64,000 nt of DNA from Halomonas sp. I5-271120 (GTDB taxonomy: Bacteria; Pseudomonadota; Gammaproteobacteria; Pseudomonadales; Halomonadaceae). The position numbers and the translations under genes were made by a program. The stretch covers positions 2,356,001-2,420,000 of the forward strand of contig NZ_CP130701.1 in assembly GCF_030553075.1 (NCBI RefSeq), read 5' to 3'. Each line of letters starts with the position of its first letter. Position 1 is the stretch's first letter. The notes under the pieces are model-generated. The model was not told where the DNA came from and made no database searches. It was given only the letters and a program-made list of their open reading frames with translations. This document shows positions 1-7,708 of the stretch, piece after piece.

Positions 1-1
1 G

Positions 2-832
2 CAGGACTACGGCACGCGACTCGTGGCATCTTTGCAAAAGGATATAACCGGCTTGGCCCAGCCGGGTTATGCCGCTCATCGAGCCGCCGGGATGCTAGAA
101 CGCTATCCTGAACGCACGGGCAAGCAACGCAGACGCAAGCAGATGCTGGGGGAGTGGGGCGAAATGATCTTCGCTAAAACCCTCGCCTTTCGGCTTAATC
201 AGGCGCGCTTCCATGGCCTGTTGAATGACAAGCAGCTGCCGGAAATCGGTAGGGTGATGGCGTATCTCGAAGACCAGCCGTATCGCGACTTCCTGACGTC
301 TCCCGAAGTACTCGAGGTCTATGCCGCCCAGGTCGCAAACCTGACCTATGATCTCTATGGGCTGGGGCTAGCTGATCTACGCCATGAGGTCCAGGCGGCC
401 TTTCGTGATCACTACCCACCGGCCCGCGATGCAGCGCTGTCGCAAGCGTCCTTTCGCAACAAGATCTATGGCATGACGCACTTCGTGATTGCCGCCAGTG
501 ACTATTATCAGCATCCCGTGTCGGCCGCAGACAACGCCTGGATCCTCGAGGCTTTCGATGCTCAGATCGAGCGTATCCTGGCCGAGACCAAGGAAGACAT
601 CTACACCGAAGTCGGTATCAGCTTTCAGCTGGCAGGGCTGACCGATCACCCGGTCGTCTCGCATACTCAGCAGGCACTGATAAGGGCCTATGACCCAGAG
701 GCAAGAATGATCCCCGGGGAGTTCGGCAGCACTGATCTGGCACGGGGCGAGCACCGCAATGTGCTGGCCATCATGCTGCTGGATTGGCCCGAGAGGCTCT
801 ATCCGGGGCCTATGCTTTTGATAGAAAAATAA
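2..832 (+). CDS. DUF3541-like protein, 5' end outside window
   Basis: The reading frame is open to the left edge of the window, so the GTG at 23 is probably internal and the gene starts upstream. About 276 residues are visible. The segment with NKIYGMTHFVIAASDYYQHP, then TKEDIYTEVGISFQLAGL and a C-terminal EHRNVLAIMLLDW, resembles what I remember of the DUF3541 family, a group of uncharacterised gammaproteobacterial proteins. No catalytic motif or membrane segment can be pointed out in the visible part. It converges on the acyltransferase gene with a 20-bp gap. Coding status is solid; the family call is from memory and no function is offered. Confidence 0.7.
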   Translation, partial: QDYGTRLVASLQKDITGLAQPGYAAHRAAGMLERYPERTGKQRRRKQMLGEWGEMIFAKTLAFRLNQARFHGLLNDKQLPEIGRVMAYLEDQPYRDFLTSPEVLEVYAAQVANLTYDLYGLGLADLRHEVQAAFRDHYPPARDAALSQASFRNKIYGMTHFVIAASDYYQHPVSAADNAWILEAFDAQIERILAETKEDIYTEVGISFQLAGLTDHPVVSHTQQALIRAYDPEARMIPGEFGSTDLARGEHRNVLAIMLLDWPERLYPGPMLLIEK

Positions 833-852
833 GCTTCTTAGGATGACTCATT

Positions 853-1653
853 TTAAAGTTTCTGACTGACCGAGATGTGTTCGGCAGGAAGTTTTTCCTT
901 AATCTGGTTTCTAATGTGTAGGTAGAGAGGGTTAAGCTCTTTCTTGAATTCATTTTTTGCACTTTCGTAGTTTATGTAGAAAGCACCTCTAGTTCCAAAG
1001 TATTCGAATATATCTGTTACCCTTGTAAAATAAAACCCTGAAAATGATAGGGCTCTAGGTAAGTTAGGTTGCATTAATGCAAAGACATGTGGTCTTCCTG
1101 TTAGTCCGACTAAGGCGAAGGTTGCAAGGAAGAGGCTGATCATGATTATTGGAAACAATTCAGACTCTTCGTCTTGGAATTTAAAGTTTTTTGAGCTTTC
1201 AGTTTCTTGGTTTTTGTTCTTCCGGAAAATCTTAGGGATTGCGAACCTTGATACTTCGCACACCTCATTATTAGGAAAGTTTCTTGGGTGAGAGTTGGGG
1301 TGATTAAAAAGTGGTGTGCAAACATCCTCTAGAGGTAGTGATAAATTATCCGAATCACCCTTCACGGGTTTAACTAGCCTCATGCACCCTGCTATCATTC
1401 CAGTTCTTTTATGCGTAATAAAGCAGTGTATAGATGAGTTGTCAAAGCGATCGTATTCAAATTGTTTATCTTTGTCAGCATTAAGCTTGTATTCAAGTTC
1501 TTCGATGAATATTTCATGCCTTAGCCTTCGGAGATTTTCCTCCTCCTTTTGTGTGCTGGCGATGTTGACTTGGAAATACTTGTCGAATAAATAGGCGTTT
1601 CTTCTAGCCGTATATTTTTTTTTGCTTGTCTCTAATTTTTCTTTAGTTTCCAT
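853..1653 (-). CDS. PEP-CTERM/exosortase-type acyltransferase (LuxI-like fold)
   Basis: A 266-residue protein of the family annotated as PEP-CTERM/exosortase system-associated acyltransferase, related to acyl-homoserine-lactone synthases in the GNAT fold. Seen: LRRLRHEIFIEELEY near residue 42, EYDRFDN near 66 and AGCMRLV near 89. These line up with the Arg, Phe, Asp, Asp and Arg positions conserved in LuxI enzymes. Known: LuxI members transfer acyl chains from acyl-ACP to an amino-acid-derived acceptor. Inferred: an N-acyl amino acid synthase of unknown product. It is the last gene of a four-gene operon, 15 bp after the GGDEF/EAL gene, and clearly more A+T-rich than its neighbours. No exosortase or PEP-CTERM protein lies in the window. 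Confidence 0.75.
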   Translation of the reverse strand: METKEKLETSKKKYTARRNAYLFDKYFQVNIASTQKEEENLRRLRHEIFIEELEYKLNADKDKQFEYDRFDNSSIHCFITHKRTGMIAGCMRLVKPVKGDSDNLSLPLEDVCTPLFNHPNSHPRNFPNNEVCEVSRFAIPKIFRKNKNQETESSKNFKFQDEESELFPIIMISLFLATFALVGLTGRPHVFALMQPNLPRALSFSGFYFTRVTDIFEYFGTRGAFYINYESAKNEFKKELNPLYLHIRNQIKEKLPAEHISVSQKL

Positions 1654-1668
1654 GGGCTTTATTTTCGT

Positions 1669-4500
1669 TCAGGTTGTTTGTTTTCTAAATAGTATTTTTT
1701 TGGCAAGCTCTGGTTTTCCGATATGGAATCCTTGGCCATATTTTATCCCATAACTCTGTAAAGCAATGATGGTTTCTTCGTCTTCGATGAATTCTGCAAT
1801 GGCTTGTTTCCCAAGCCCAGTGGATATATCTGATATGGCTTTTACGATAACTTTGCTATTATTGTTTGAGCATATTTCTCGGATAAATGACCCGTCTATT
1901 TTTATATAGTCAATCGGAAGTTTCTCTAAGTAGTGAAAGCTGCTAAAGCCAACTCCGAAGTCATCAAGTGCAGTTTTGCAGCCTATGTTGCGTAAGGATT
2001 GAAGCATATCTCTGGCGGTGATGAAGTCTGTCACTGCAGCTGTTTCGGTAACTTCCAAGATCAATTTTTCTGGGTTGGCGCCACTATCAATAACTTCCTG
2101 CTCAAGAAATTGTTTTAGCTCTTTGTCGTGAAGTGTGTGCCCGGAGAGGTTTACAGATATGGTGATTTCGGTGTTGTTGAGAAGGCTCAGGAGCTGGAGG
2201 CTTTTCCTAATCACCCAGCGGTCTATTTGAATAATCTGCCCGCTACGTTCGGCGATTGGTATAAAATGCCAAGGCGATATTAATTCTCCATTCTCACCAC
2301 GAAGCCTCAGGAGTATTTCGTAATGTTTTACTTCGCGGTCGGCTAATCGAGCAATAGGTTGAGCCATTAGCTCAAACTCATCGTTTTTTAGTGCGTAACG
2401 AATTCGCTCTATCCAATAGACACGTTCTTGCAGCTCGGTTTTTGCTTCATCAAGAGTAGAAAGTATATGCCAACGATTGAGGCTGCTCTCCTTCGCTTTG
2501 TACATGGCAACATCGGCGTTGGCCATCAGATCCGCTGGCGTATGGCCATGTAGAGGATAGCAGGCGATGCCGATACTTACACTTGCGCGGTGACGACGTC
2601 CGTCTGGTAGCAACAAGCTAGTATTATCGAGTATTTTTTCGATAGCTTTCGCAATCTGAATAGCCTCGCCATCGCCTGAGTTCTCCAATAATACTGAAAA
2701 CTCATCGCCACCCAGCCGAGCGACAATGCCTCGGCTTCCCAGATTATCCTCAATATTGCGGGCTACGATTTCAAGTAGTCTGTCACCGGCGGGGTGGCCG
2801 CTGAGTTCGTTGACATCCTTGAATTGGTCAAGATCCATGAACAGGATTGCCCCTGGAATGCCGCTATTTAATGCTTTTTCTACCCTATCTTGGAAAGCAC
2901 GCCGATTATATAGACCAGTCAGAGGGTCACGGCTTGCTAGCCAGGCGAGTCTAGACTCTGCAGCTTTTCGGTCGGTTATGTCGATGCCGACAGAAATGGT
3001 ATGCATAGAAGGGTCGCTGCTGTCAGATAGGCGAGCGTGATACCAGACAATAGTGCGTTGTTCTTCATTTTTACCGCGAAGTAGGCGTTCCTCTGCCTGG
3101 TGAGTCCTAATCTCATAATCAGCGTCGCTTGGATTATGGAATAGCGCTTCGAATCGTTGTCCAAGCATAATATCGTATGGCTGGCCAAAAATATCTTGGC
3201 AGTACTGGTTGACCAAGCTGATTCTGCCTTGATCGTCTTGTGTCAGAATCAAAACATGTGCAGTATCTAGAAGACTTTCGATGAAATCTCGCTCTCTGGC
3301 TAGTTCTGCCAGGCGGGCGTTCAAAAGCTCGCCGCGAGACTGGACTTCACCTTCAAGGGTCTCCAACTGACCTGCAAGATCCAATGCAGCGGCATCGAGT
3401 AGGTCGATTTCATCCAAAAGACGCCGTTTCGGCAGCGGTATCATCTGTTTAGCCTTGGCAAAACCGCCTTCTGCGAGTGCTGGCAATACGCTTGATAGCC
3501 GGCGAACCCGCGCCATGGGCTTCCAGAGGATGGCTAGAAGCATTGCTTCTGCAGCTAGCCATCCAATTAAACCGGTCGCGAGGATTGTGCCAGTATCTCG
3601 GTCGATGGCATCCATTTGCGATGAAATATCGGACATAAGTAAGAAGTGGCCATTCGCACTTCGTGTACTACCGCTGTTGAGGAGAATCGCGCTGATTTCT
3701 ATATGATTATTATCATGTTTCAGCCTAATGGACCGATCTTGCAACTCTTCTAATGAACTGAGATATGCCGCTTGGTGTATAAGTGGCAAGGTTTCTTTTT
3801 GGTTGGTGAGTGTGGCCAACTTGCCATGCCAGGAACTGACACTGCGTGTTACGTCCAATTGCTCTCGAGCATATTGCCCTGTAATCAGCAGGGCGACATC
3901 GCTTCCGGATACTTCTCGGGCCTGCCGAGTTACATCAGCTAGTGAGCGAGAGACCAAGATAGCACCATGGCTTTGGCCATCTACCAGAATAGGAGCCAAT
4001 GCATACTGCCGGCAGTTAGCGAAGCAGCGTAATGTCGTGAAGGGCATGTCGGAAGCAATAACTTTCTTGCCCCATTCCGTGATGGGTAAGTCATGGCCGG
4101 CCTGACTGGCACCCCATTGAGCAAGCGGCTGGCCAGTGCCATCTAGTACCATGAGTTCGTCGATACCCGCTTCCAGTTGTAGTGTTGGCCATTTATTACT
4201 GAAAGAGTCGGCGATGATTGTTTGATCAGCTTGCTTCAGAGCATTTCCAAGACCTGGGGTGAGAGAGGCGTTCAGTGCTGCGATCTGCCGCAGGCTATCC
4301 ATAGACTGGCTGAGGGCTTGACGAATTATTCTGGTTTGCCGTTTCAGCTGAACGTTGCGGGAATCATCGAATTGTCGCAGAAGGTTGTCTCGGCCGACCA
4401 TCGTGAAGACTGTAGTCATTCCAAGTAGCAGAAGGCTACTCAACGCAATTACGCGCCAAGTCAATCCAAGCTTAGGTTTTGTCTGCTGCGACCTGTCCAT
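1669..4500 (-). CDS. Membrane GGDEF/EAL c-di-GMP enzyme with PAS domain
   Basis: A 943-residue inner-membrane protein predicted to make and/or degrade cyclic di-GMP. Order: a transmembrane helix near residues 17-35, a periplasmic sensor region to about 300, a second helix (GLIGWLAAEAMLLAILW), a coiled linker, a PAS domain at about 405-510, GGDEF at about 525-690 and EAL at about 700-940. The cyclase motif RLGGDEF is intact; the usual RxxD inhibitory site five residues upstream is absent. The EAL signature reads EILLRL, and DDFGVGFSSFHYLEKLPIDY is well preserved, so phosphodiesterase activity is plausible. Third gene of the operon, 52 bp after the barrel gene. The PstS-like and barrel partners may feed its periplasmic sensor (inference). 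Confidence 0.93.
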   Translation of the reverse strand: MDRSQQTKPKLGLTWRVIALSSLLLLGMTTVFTMVGRDNLLRQFDDSRNVQLKRQTRIIRQALSQSMDSLRQIAALNASLTPGLGNALKQADQTIIADSFSNKWPTLQLEAGIDELMVLDGTGQPLAQWGASQAGHDLPITEWGKKVIASDMPFTTLRCFANCRQYALAPILVDGQSHGAILVSRSLADVTRQAREVSGSDVALLITGQYAREQLDVTRSVSSWHGKLATLTNQKETLPLIHQAAYLSSLEELQDRSIRLKHDNNHIEISAILLNSGSTRSANGHFLLMSDISSQMDAIDRDTGTILATGLIGWLAAEAMLLAILWKPMARVRRLSSVLPALAEGGFAKAKQMIPLPKRRLLDEIDLLDAAALDLAGQLETLEGEVQSRGELLNARLAELARERDFIESLLDTAHVLILTQDDQGRISLVNQYCQDIFGQPYDIMLGQRFEALFHNPSDADYEIRTHQAEERLLRGKNEEQRTIVWYHARLSDSSDPSMHTISVGIDITDRKAAESRLAWLASRDPLTGLYNRRAFQDRVEKALNSGIPGAILFMDLDQFKDVNELSGHPAGDRLLEIVARNIEDNLGSRGIVARLGGDEFSVLLENSGDGEAIQIAKAIEKILDNTSLLLPDGRRHRASVSIGIACYPLHGHTPADLMANADVAMYKAKESSLNRWHILSTLDEAKTELQERVYWIERIRYALKNDEFELMAQPIARLADREVKHYEILLRLRGENGELISPWHFIPIAERSGQIIQIDRWVIRKSLQLLSLLNNTEITISVNLSGHTLHDKELKQFLEQEVIDSGANPEKLILEVTETAAVTDFITARDMLQSLRNIGCKTALDDFGVGFSSFHYLEKLPIDYIKIDGSFIREICSNNNSKVIVKAISDISTGLGKQAIAEFIEDEETIIALQSYGIKYGQGFHIGKPELAKKILFRKQTT

Positions 4501-4552
4501 GGGTGAATAATTTTATCCTATTAGCATATGCCTGATCATAATGAAGAGGAAG

Positions 4553-5773
4553 TTAAAAGCGCAGCGAAAACTGAGTCAGGAACATATTCCAGTATTGACT
4601 AGTATTGGCCGCGTCAGGGTTGTCCTGAATAGGGGTCCAGCCCGTACCATTGATATAATGGTATTCTGCCGAGATGAGAATCTTGGGGTATGGTTGCCAC
4701 TGCAGGCCCATGGTCCAATCCTTTGCAAACTGTGAGTGGGCTGGTCCCGCTCCACTGGATTCAAAGTACTTGCCTGAAGGGTCATCACGGTTGCTGATCA
4801 AGCTGTCATAACGAACAAGCCACTGCCAGTCCCTTCTCAGGCGATAGATGTACTGTAAATACCAGCTGTTTCCTGTGGATGAAAAATTCCTTGGCTCATT
4901 AAACCCATAAAGCTCAGTCTTTCTGACCGCATATTCTCCAGTCAGGCTCCAGTTCTCGGAATTATACTGAACAGAGAATACCCATGGTTGGAAATTAAGT
5001 TTACCGTTGTTGAGGTTGTTGTCATTTGATTCGTAATCTGCCTTGGCATGTCCAACACTAATGGCAGAGATGACCCGTCCAGCATCGTGCTCGTATCGAA
5101 CTTGACCTATGAGGGAAGACTGGGACTTAAAGGACCCTGACTTATTGTAAAATCCAAGTGTTCTATCGACATCTTCACCTACTTGGGCCTCCCCGATGCC
5201 AACTTGTGCCCTAATGCTACCTGTGCTTAGTCGCTCCTCTGCGTAGATGCTAGCACCATCACCAGCCAGACCCAGAGAACGAGTTCTATCAAAATAGATC
5301 GATTGAGGAAGCAGGATGCTTGGCCGTGTAAAAGCTACATCGCGTGTCTGGTTGTAAAAGCCGAAAGGGTTTTTGAATCGCCCCAGCTGCAAGCCTATGT
5401 TTCGCTCCTGGTTTGAGAGTATTTGATAGTCAATTACTCCATAGTCCAGCTCGGGTTGCGCCTCACTTCCATCGCCACCTGCGCGCCTGCTTAGTACCTG
5501 CGCGGCGACCAGAACATCCTCGTGGGGACGCACGGAAAAGTTAACGCCGACTTCGGTGAACTTGGTGCTGCCACCGCTTTCGCTGCTGGGCCCGAAGAAA
5601 TTATTGTCATCAGTGATCACTAGTGCCTGGCTGAGAAAGCCATGGACTTGTAGTGTATCGCCCATATCCTGAGCATCTGCATGTGTAGCAGTTCCGAGAA
5701 GACCCACAAGGCCGATGACGCCAAGGAGTCGTGCCCCTGCTTCACTCCATTGATATGACTTGGACACGATCAT
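4553..5773 (-). CDS. Outer-membrane beta-barrel (porin-like) protein
   Basis: A 406-residue protein with an N-terminal signal segment (about residues 1-34, ending ATHADAQ). Its body is rich in alternating aromatic and polar residues, as in transmembrane beta strands, and it ends in the strand MFLTQFSLRF with C-terminal Phe, the usual outer-membrane insertion signal. It resembles uncharacterised porin-like proteins and I do not recognise a specific substrate. Its start overlaps the end of the PstS-like gene by 32 bp, implying translational coupling, and the GGDEF/EAL gene follows. A role in ligand entry or signalling for the operon is inference. Confidence 0.85.
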   Translation of the reverse strand: MIVSKSYQWSEAGARLLGVIGLVGLLGTATHADAQDMGDTLQVHGFLSQALVITDDNNFFGPSSESGGSTKFTEVGVNFSVRPHEDVLVAAQVLSRRAGGDGSEAQPELDYGVIDYQILSNQERNIGLQLGRFKNPFGFYNQTRDVAFTRPSILLPQSIYFDRTRSLGLAGDGASIYAEERLSTGSIRAQVGIGEAQVGEDVDRTLGFYNKSGSFKSQSSLIGQVRYEHDAGRVISAISVGHAKADYESNDNNLNNGKLNFQPWVFSVQYNSENWSLTGEYAVRKTELYGFNEPRNFSSTGNSWYLQYIYRLRRDWQWLVRYDSLISNRDDPSGKYFESSGAGPAHSQFAKDWTMGLQWQPYPKILISAEYHYINGTGWTPIQDNPDAANTSQYWNMFLTQFSLRF

Positions 5774-6203
5774 CCAGATGCTCCCTGTCGAGATACCCCA
5801 GACTTCCCGGGGTAGTGGCGATGCGTTCTAGCATTTCCGATTGTGATATCACTTTCGTGGGGGCCTGCCCGGTTCCCGAAAACACGACACGATCCCAGGA
5901 CAGCTGAAGCTGGTGCGGGTAGACCGAAAGGTGCTGCTTGGCGAAGCGCTCATGTACGGGATGGTCGTTTGGCAGCACGAACACCCTCAATGCTTGTCCG
6001 TCTGGCCAGGTGCGTTGCCGCATGGCGAACATGGCTCGGGCGGTATCCCGGTTTAGCGATGTTGTTCTGACACCCTGGTGCGCGACCATGACGATATCGA
6101 GCTGTCCTTCCTCAGCAATAGAGATTGGTGCGAGCACCATGGCCAAGCTCGTTAGCAGCCAGCGCGCCAAGCTGAGAGGCAGACCAGACCTTATTCCCGA
6201 CAT
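5742..6203 (-). CDS. Small PstS-like periplasmic binding protein
   Basis: A 153-residue protein with an uncleaved or cleaved N-terminal hydrophobic segment (LARWLLTSLAMVLAPISIAEE). The mature part is short: VVAHQGVRTTSLNRDTARAM, MRQRTWPDGQ, LPNDHPVHERFAK and TTPGSLGYLDREHL. This is the pattern of single-lobe phosphate-ABC substrate-binding-like proteins often found beside sensors, not a full 300-residue PstS. A GGGTG-type ribosome site lies 4-5 bases before the ATG. It leads the operon with the barrel protein, the GGDEF/EAL protein and the acyltransferase. Probable role: periplasmic ligand sensing; the ligand is unknown. Confidence 0.8.
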   Translation of the reverse strand: MSGIRSGLPLSLARWLLTSLAMVLAPISIAEEGQLDIVMVAHQGVRTTSLNRDTARAMFAMRQRTWPDGQALRVFVLPNDHPVHERFAKQHLSVYPHQLQLSWDRVVFSGTGQAPTKVISQSEMLERIATTPGSLGYLDREHLDDRVQVISME

Positions 6204-6554
6204 GGTTCACCCAAACGGTTAATGGAACCTGGTTGGGCACTTCGCTGTTTACAAACTGCCCTGACAGCGTCATTCACGCTGCTGCTGGCAGAACAAGTGC
6301 TTGGGCCGGGAGAAAGGCACGCACAGCGAGCTATATTTAACGTCGGCTGATTGATAGACCTTTCACTCCTCATGTCGCAGTGGCCAAACTTGTGCGATCA
6401 GGTTCTAGTTACAACTTGAAATATTATTGCACTCATGAATTATGCTTATTTAAGCATCTTAAAGCACGCCTGAGGTATTGGCTATGCCGGCTGCTGCCTG
6501 AGCTGGAAAAGTCAGTGACAGGTGAGTCGAGACAGACAAACGCTATGAAAAGGG
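6204..6554. other. Intergenic region upstream of the sensor operon
   Basis: About 350 bp between the PstS-like gene and the IS30 element. I find no convincing gene; a 62-codon open frame from 6380 runs into the IS end and has no recognisable features. The A+T-rich stretch around 6400-6470 is the likeliest promoter zone of the minus-strand operon and includes the 16-nt palindrome listed separately. Confidence 0.5.
6442..6457. promoter_or_regulatory. Perfect 16-nt palindrome, candidate operator
   Basis: The sequence ATGCTTA-TT-TAAGCAT is a perfect inverted repeat in A+T-rich DNA about 240 bp upstream of the c-di-GMP operon and about 100 bp from the IS30 end. No U-tract follows, so an operator is more likely than a terminator. 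The binding factor is unknown. Confidence 0.35.
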
Positions 6555-7652
6555 GGCGGTCTCAATGACCAAGTGCAACACGTAACCCATCAGGTACGGT
6601 GTTGCCATGACCTACTGCTACCGCCATCTCACTGCTGAAGACCGAGCTGCCATCATGATGATGCGAACGACTCACTCGATCCGAGCTATCGCCTGTCATC
6701 TGGGCCGTGCCCCGAGTACCGTATCGCGTGAAATCGCTCGCCATACGATTGACTCCATCAAAGGCTACGATGCCAGTCTCGCCGGCTACCGGGCCCGCCT
6801 AACGCGTCATCGGCCACGTCAGCGCCCCAAGCTGCATCCCGACGGCGAGTTGTTCGAGGTCGTGGTCCATCTGCTGCGCAAGTACTGGTCACCGCAGCAA
6901 ATAACCCGCACACTGAAACGCATGTCTCCCAACGATTCACATCGACAAGTTTCTCATGAGGCCATCTACAACGCGCTCTATGTGATGCCCCGTGGCAGCC
7001 TCAAAAAAGAGCTCATCGCCTGTTTGCGGCAGGGCAACGGCAAGCGTCGGCCACGCAGCCGTGGCTCAGATCGGCGCCAGCAGATTCCCGATCTGGTCAG
7101 TATCCACATGCGGCCGCCTGAGATCGAAGACCGCTTGATGCCTGGCCACAGGGAGGGCGGCCTCATCATTGGCGCCAATAATCGCTCCGCGGTCGGTACA
7201 TTGGTGGAGCGCACCACGCGGCTGGTGATCCTGGCGAAGGTGGATGGCACCACGGCTACGGCGGCGGCGGTTGGCTTCAGCGACAAGCTCAATGAAGTGC
7301 CTCGATCCCTGCGTCTGTCCATGACGTACGACCAAGGCAGGGAGATGGTTAAACATGCCGAGATCACCCAAAAGACCGGTACGGCCATCTACTTCGCTGA
7401 CCCGCATAGCCCATGGCAGCGGGGCTCGAATGAGAACACCAACGGGCTGTTACGGCAGTACCTGCCGAAAGGCACAGATCTTTCTGTCTACAGCCAAGAA
7501 GAGCTCGACGCGATCGCGGACTCACTAAACACGCGGCCGCGCAAGACACTGGACTGGCGCACGCCAATGGAAGTATACGCCGAGGTGCTCAAAAAATCGG
7601 TCGCCGGTCCCGGCACCCTTCAATAGCGTTGCACTTGGAACTTGAGACCGCC
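6555..7652 (+). mobile_element. IS30-family insertion sequence
   Basis: Imperfect terminal inverted repeats of about 25 bp lie at 6555-6579 and 7628-7652: both begin GGCGGTCTCA when read inward and both end in CCAAGTGCAAC, differing only in the middle. They enclose a single transposase gene, giving an element of about 1.1 kb, the usual IS30 size. I see no clear 2-3 bp target duplication (GGG on the left, GAG on the right), which suggests an old insertion or a slightly misplaced boundary. Confidence 0.88.
6607..7626 (+). CDS. IS30-family transposase, first catalytic Asp lost
   Basis: A 339-residue IS30-type transposase. An N-terminal helix-turn-helix region (HLTAEDRAAIMMMRTTHSIR, HLGRAPSTVSREIARH) is followed by a DDE integrase domain. 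Known: family members read GHWEGDLIIG at the first catalytic Asp. Here residues 179-188 read GHREGGLIIG (codon GGC instead of GAC), so that Asp is replaced by Gly. The second Asp (MTYDQGREM) and the Glu (GSNENTNGLLRQY) are kept. Full length and in frame but probably catalytically dead; movement would need another copy acting in trans. It lies next to the nhaD terminator and does not break nhaD. Confidence 0.93.
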   Translation: MTYCYRHLTAEDRAAIMMMRTTHSIRAIACHLGRAPSTVSREIARHTIDSIKGYDASLAGYRARLTRHRPRQRPKLHPDGELFEVVVHLLRKYWSPQQITRTLKRMSPNDSHRQVSHEAIYNALYVMPRGSLKKELIACLRQGNGKRRPRSRGSDRRQQIPDLVSIHMRPPEIEDRLMPGHREGGLIIGANNRSAVGTLVERTTRLVILAKVDGTTATAAAVGFSDKLNEVPRSLRLSMTYDQGREMVKHAEITQKTGTAIYFADPHSPWQRGSNENTNGLLRQYLPKGTDLSVYSQEELDAIADSLNTRPRKTLDWRTPMEVYAEVLKKSVAGPGTLQ

Positions 7653-7676
7653 GAGGAAATAAGGTCGGAGAAAGGT

Positions 7677-7700
7677 AGCCGGCAGCGGAAACTGCCGGCT
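7677..7700 (-). terminator. Hairpin after nhaD
   Basis: Perfect 9-bp stem AGCCGGCAG / CTGCCGGCT with a 6-nt loop, immediately beyond the nhaD stop on the minus strand. The downstream tract is only ACCTTTCTCC, so it is a likely but not textbook intrinsic terminator. Confidence 0.6.
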
Positions 7701-7708
7701 AGAGCAGG

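Noticed and set aside
853..1653. Canonical LuxI homoserine-lactone synthase
   Set aside because: Longer than LuxI, with a different C-terminal half and no LuxR partner; the exosortase-type acyltransferase family fits better.
6380..6568. 62-codon frame upstream of the IS30 element
   Set aside because: No ribosome site or similarity, and it ends inside the IS inverted repeat.
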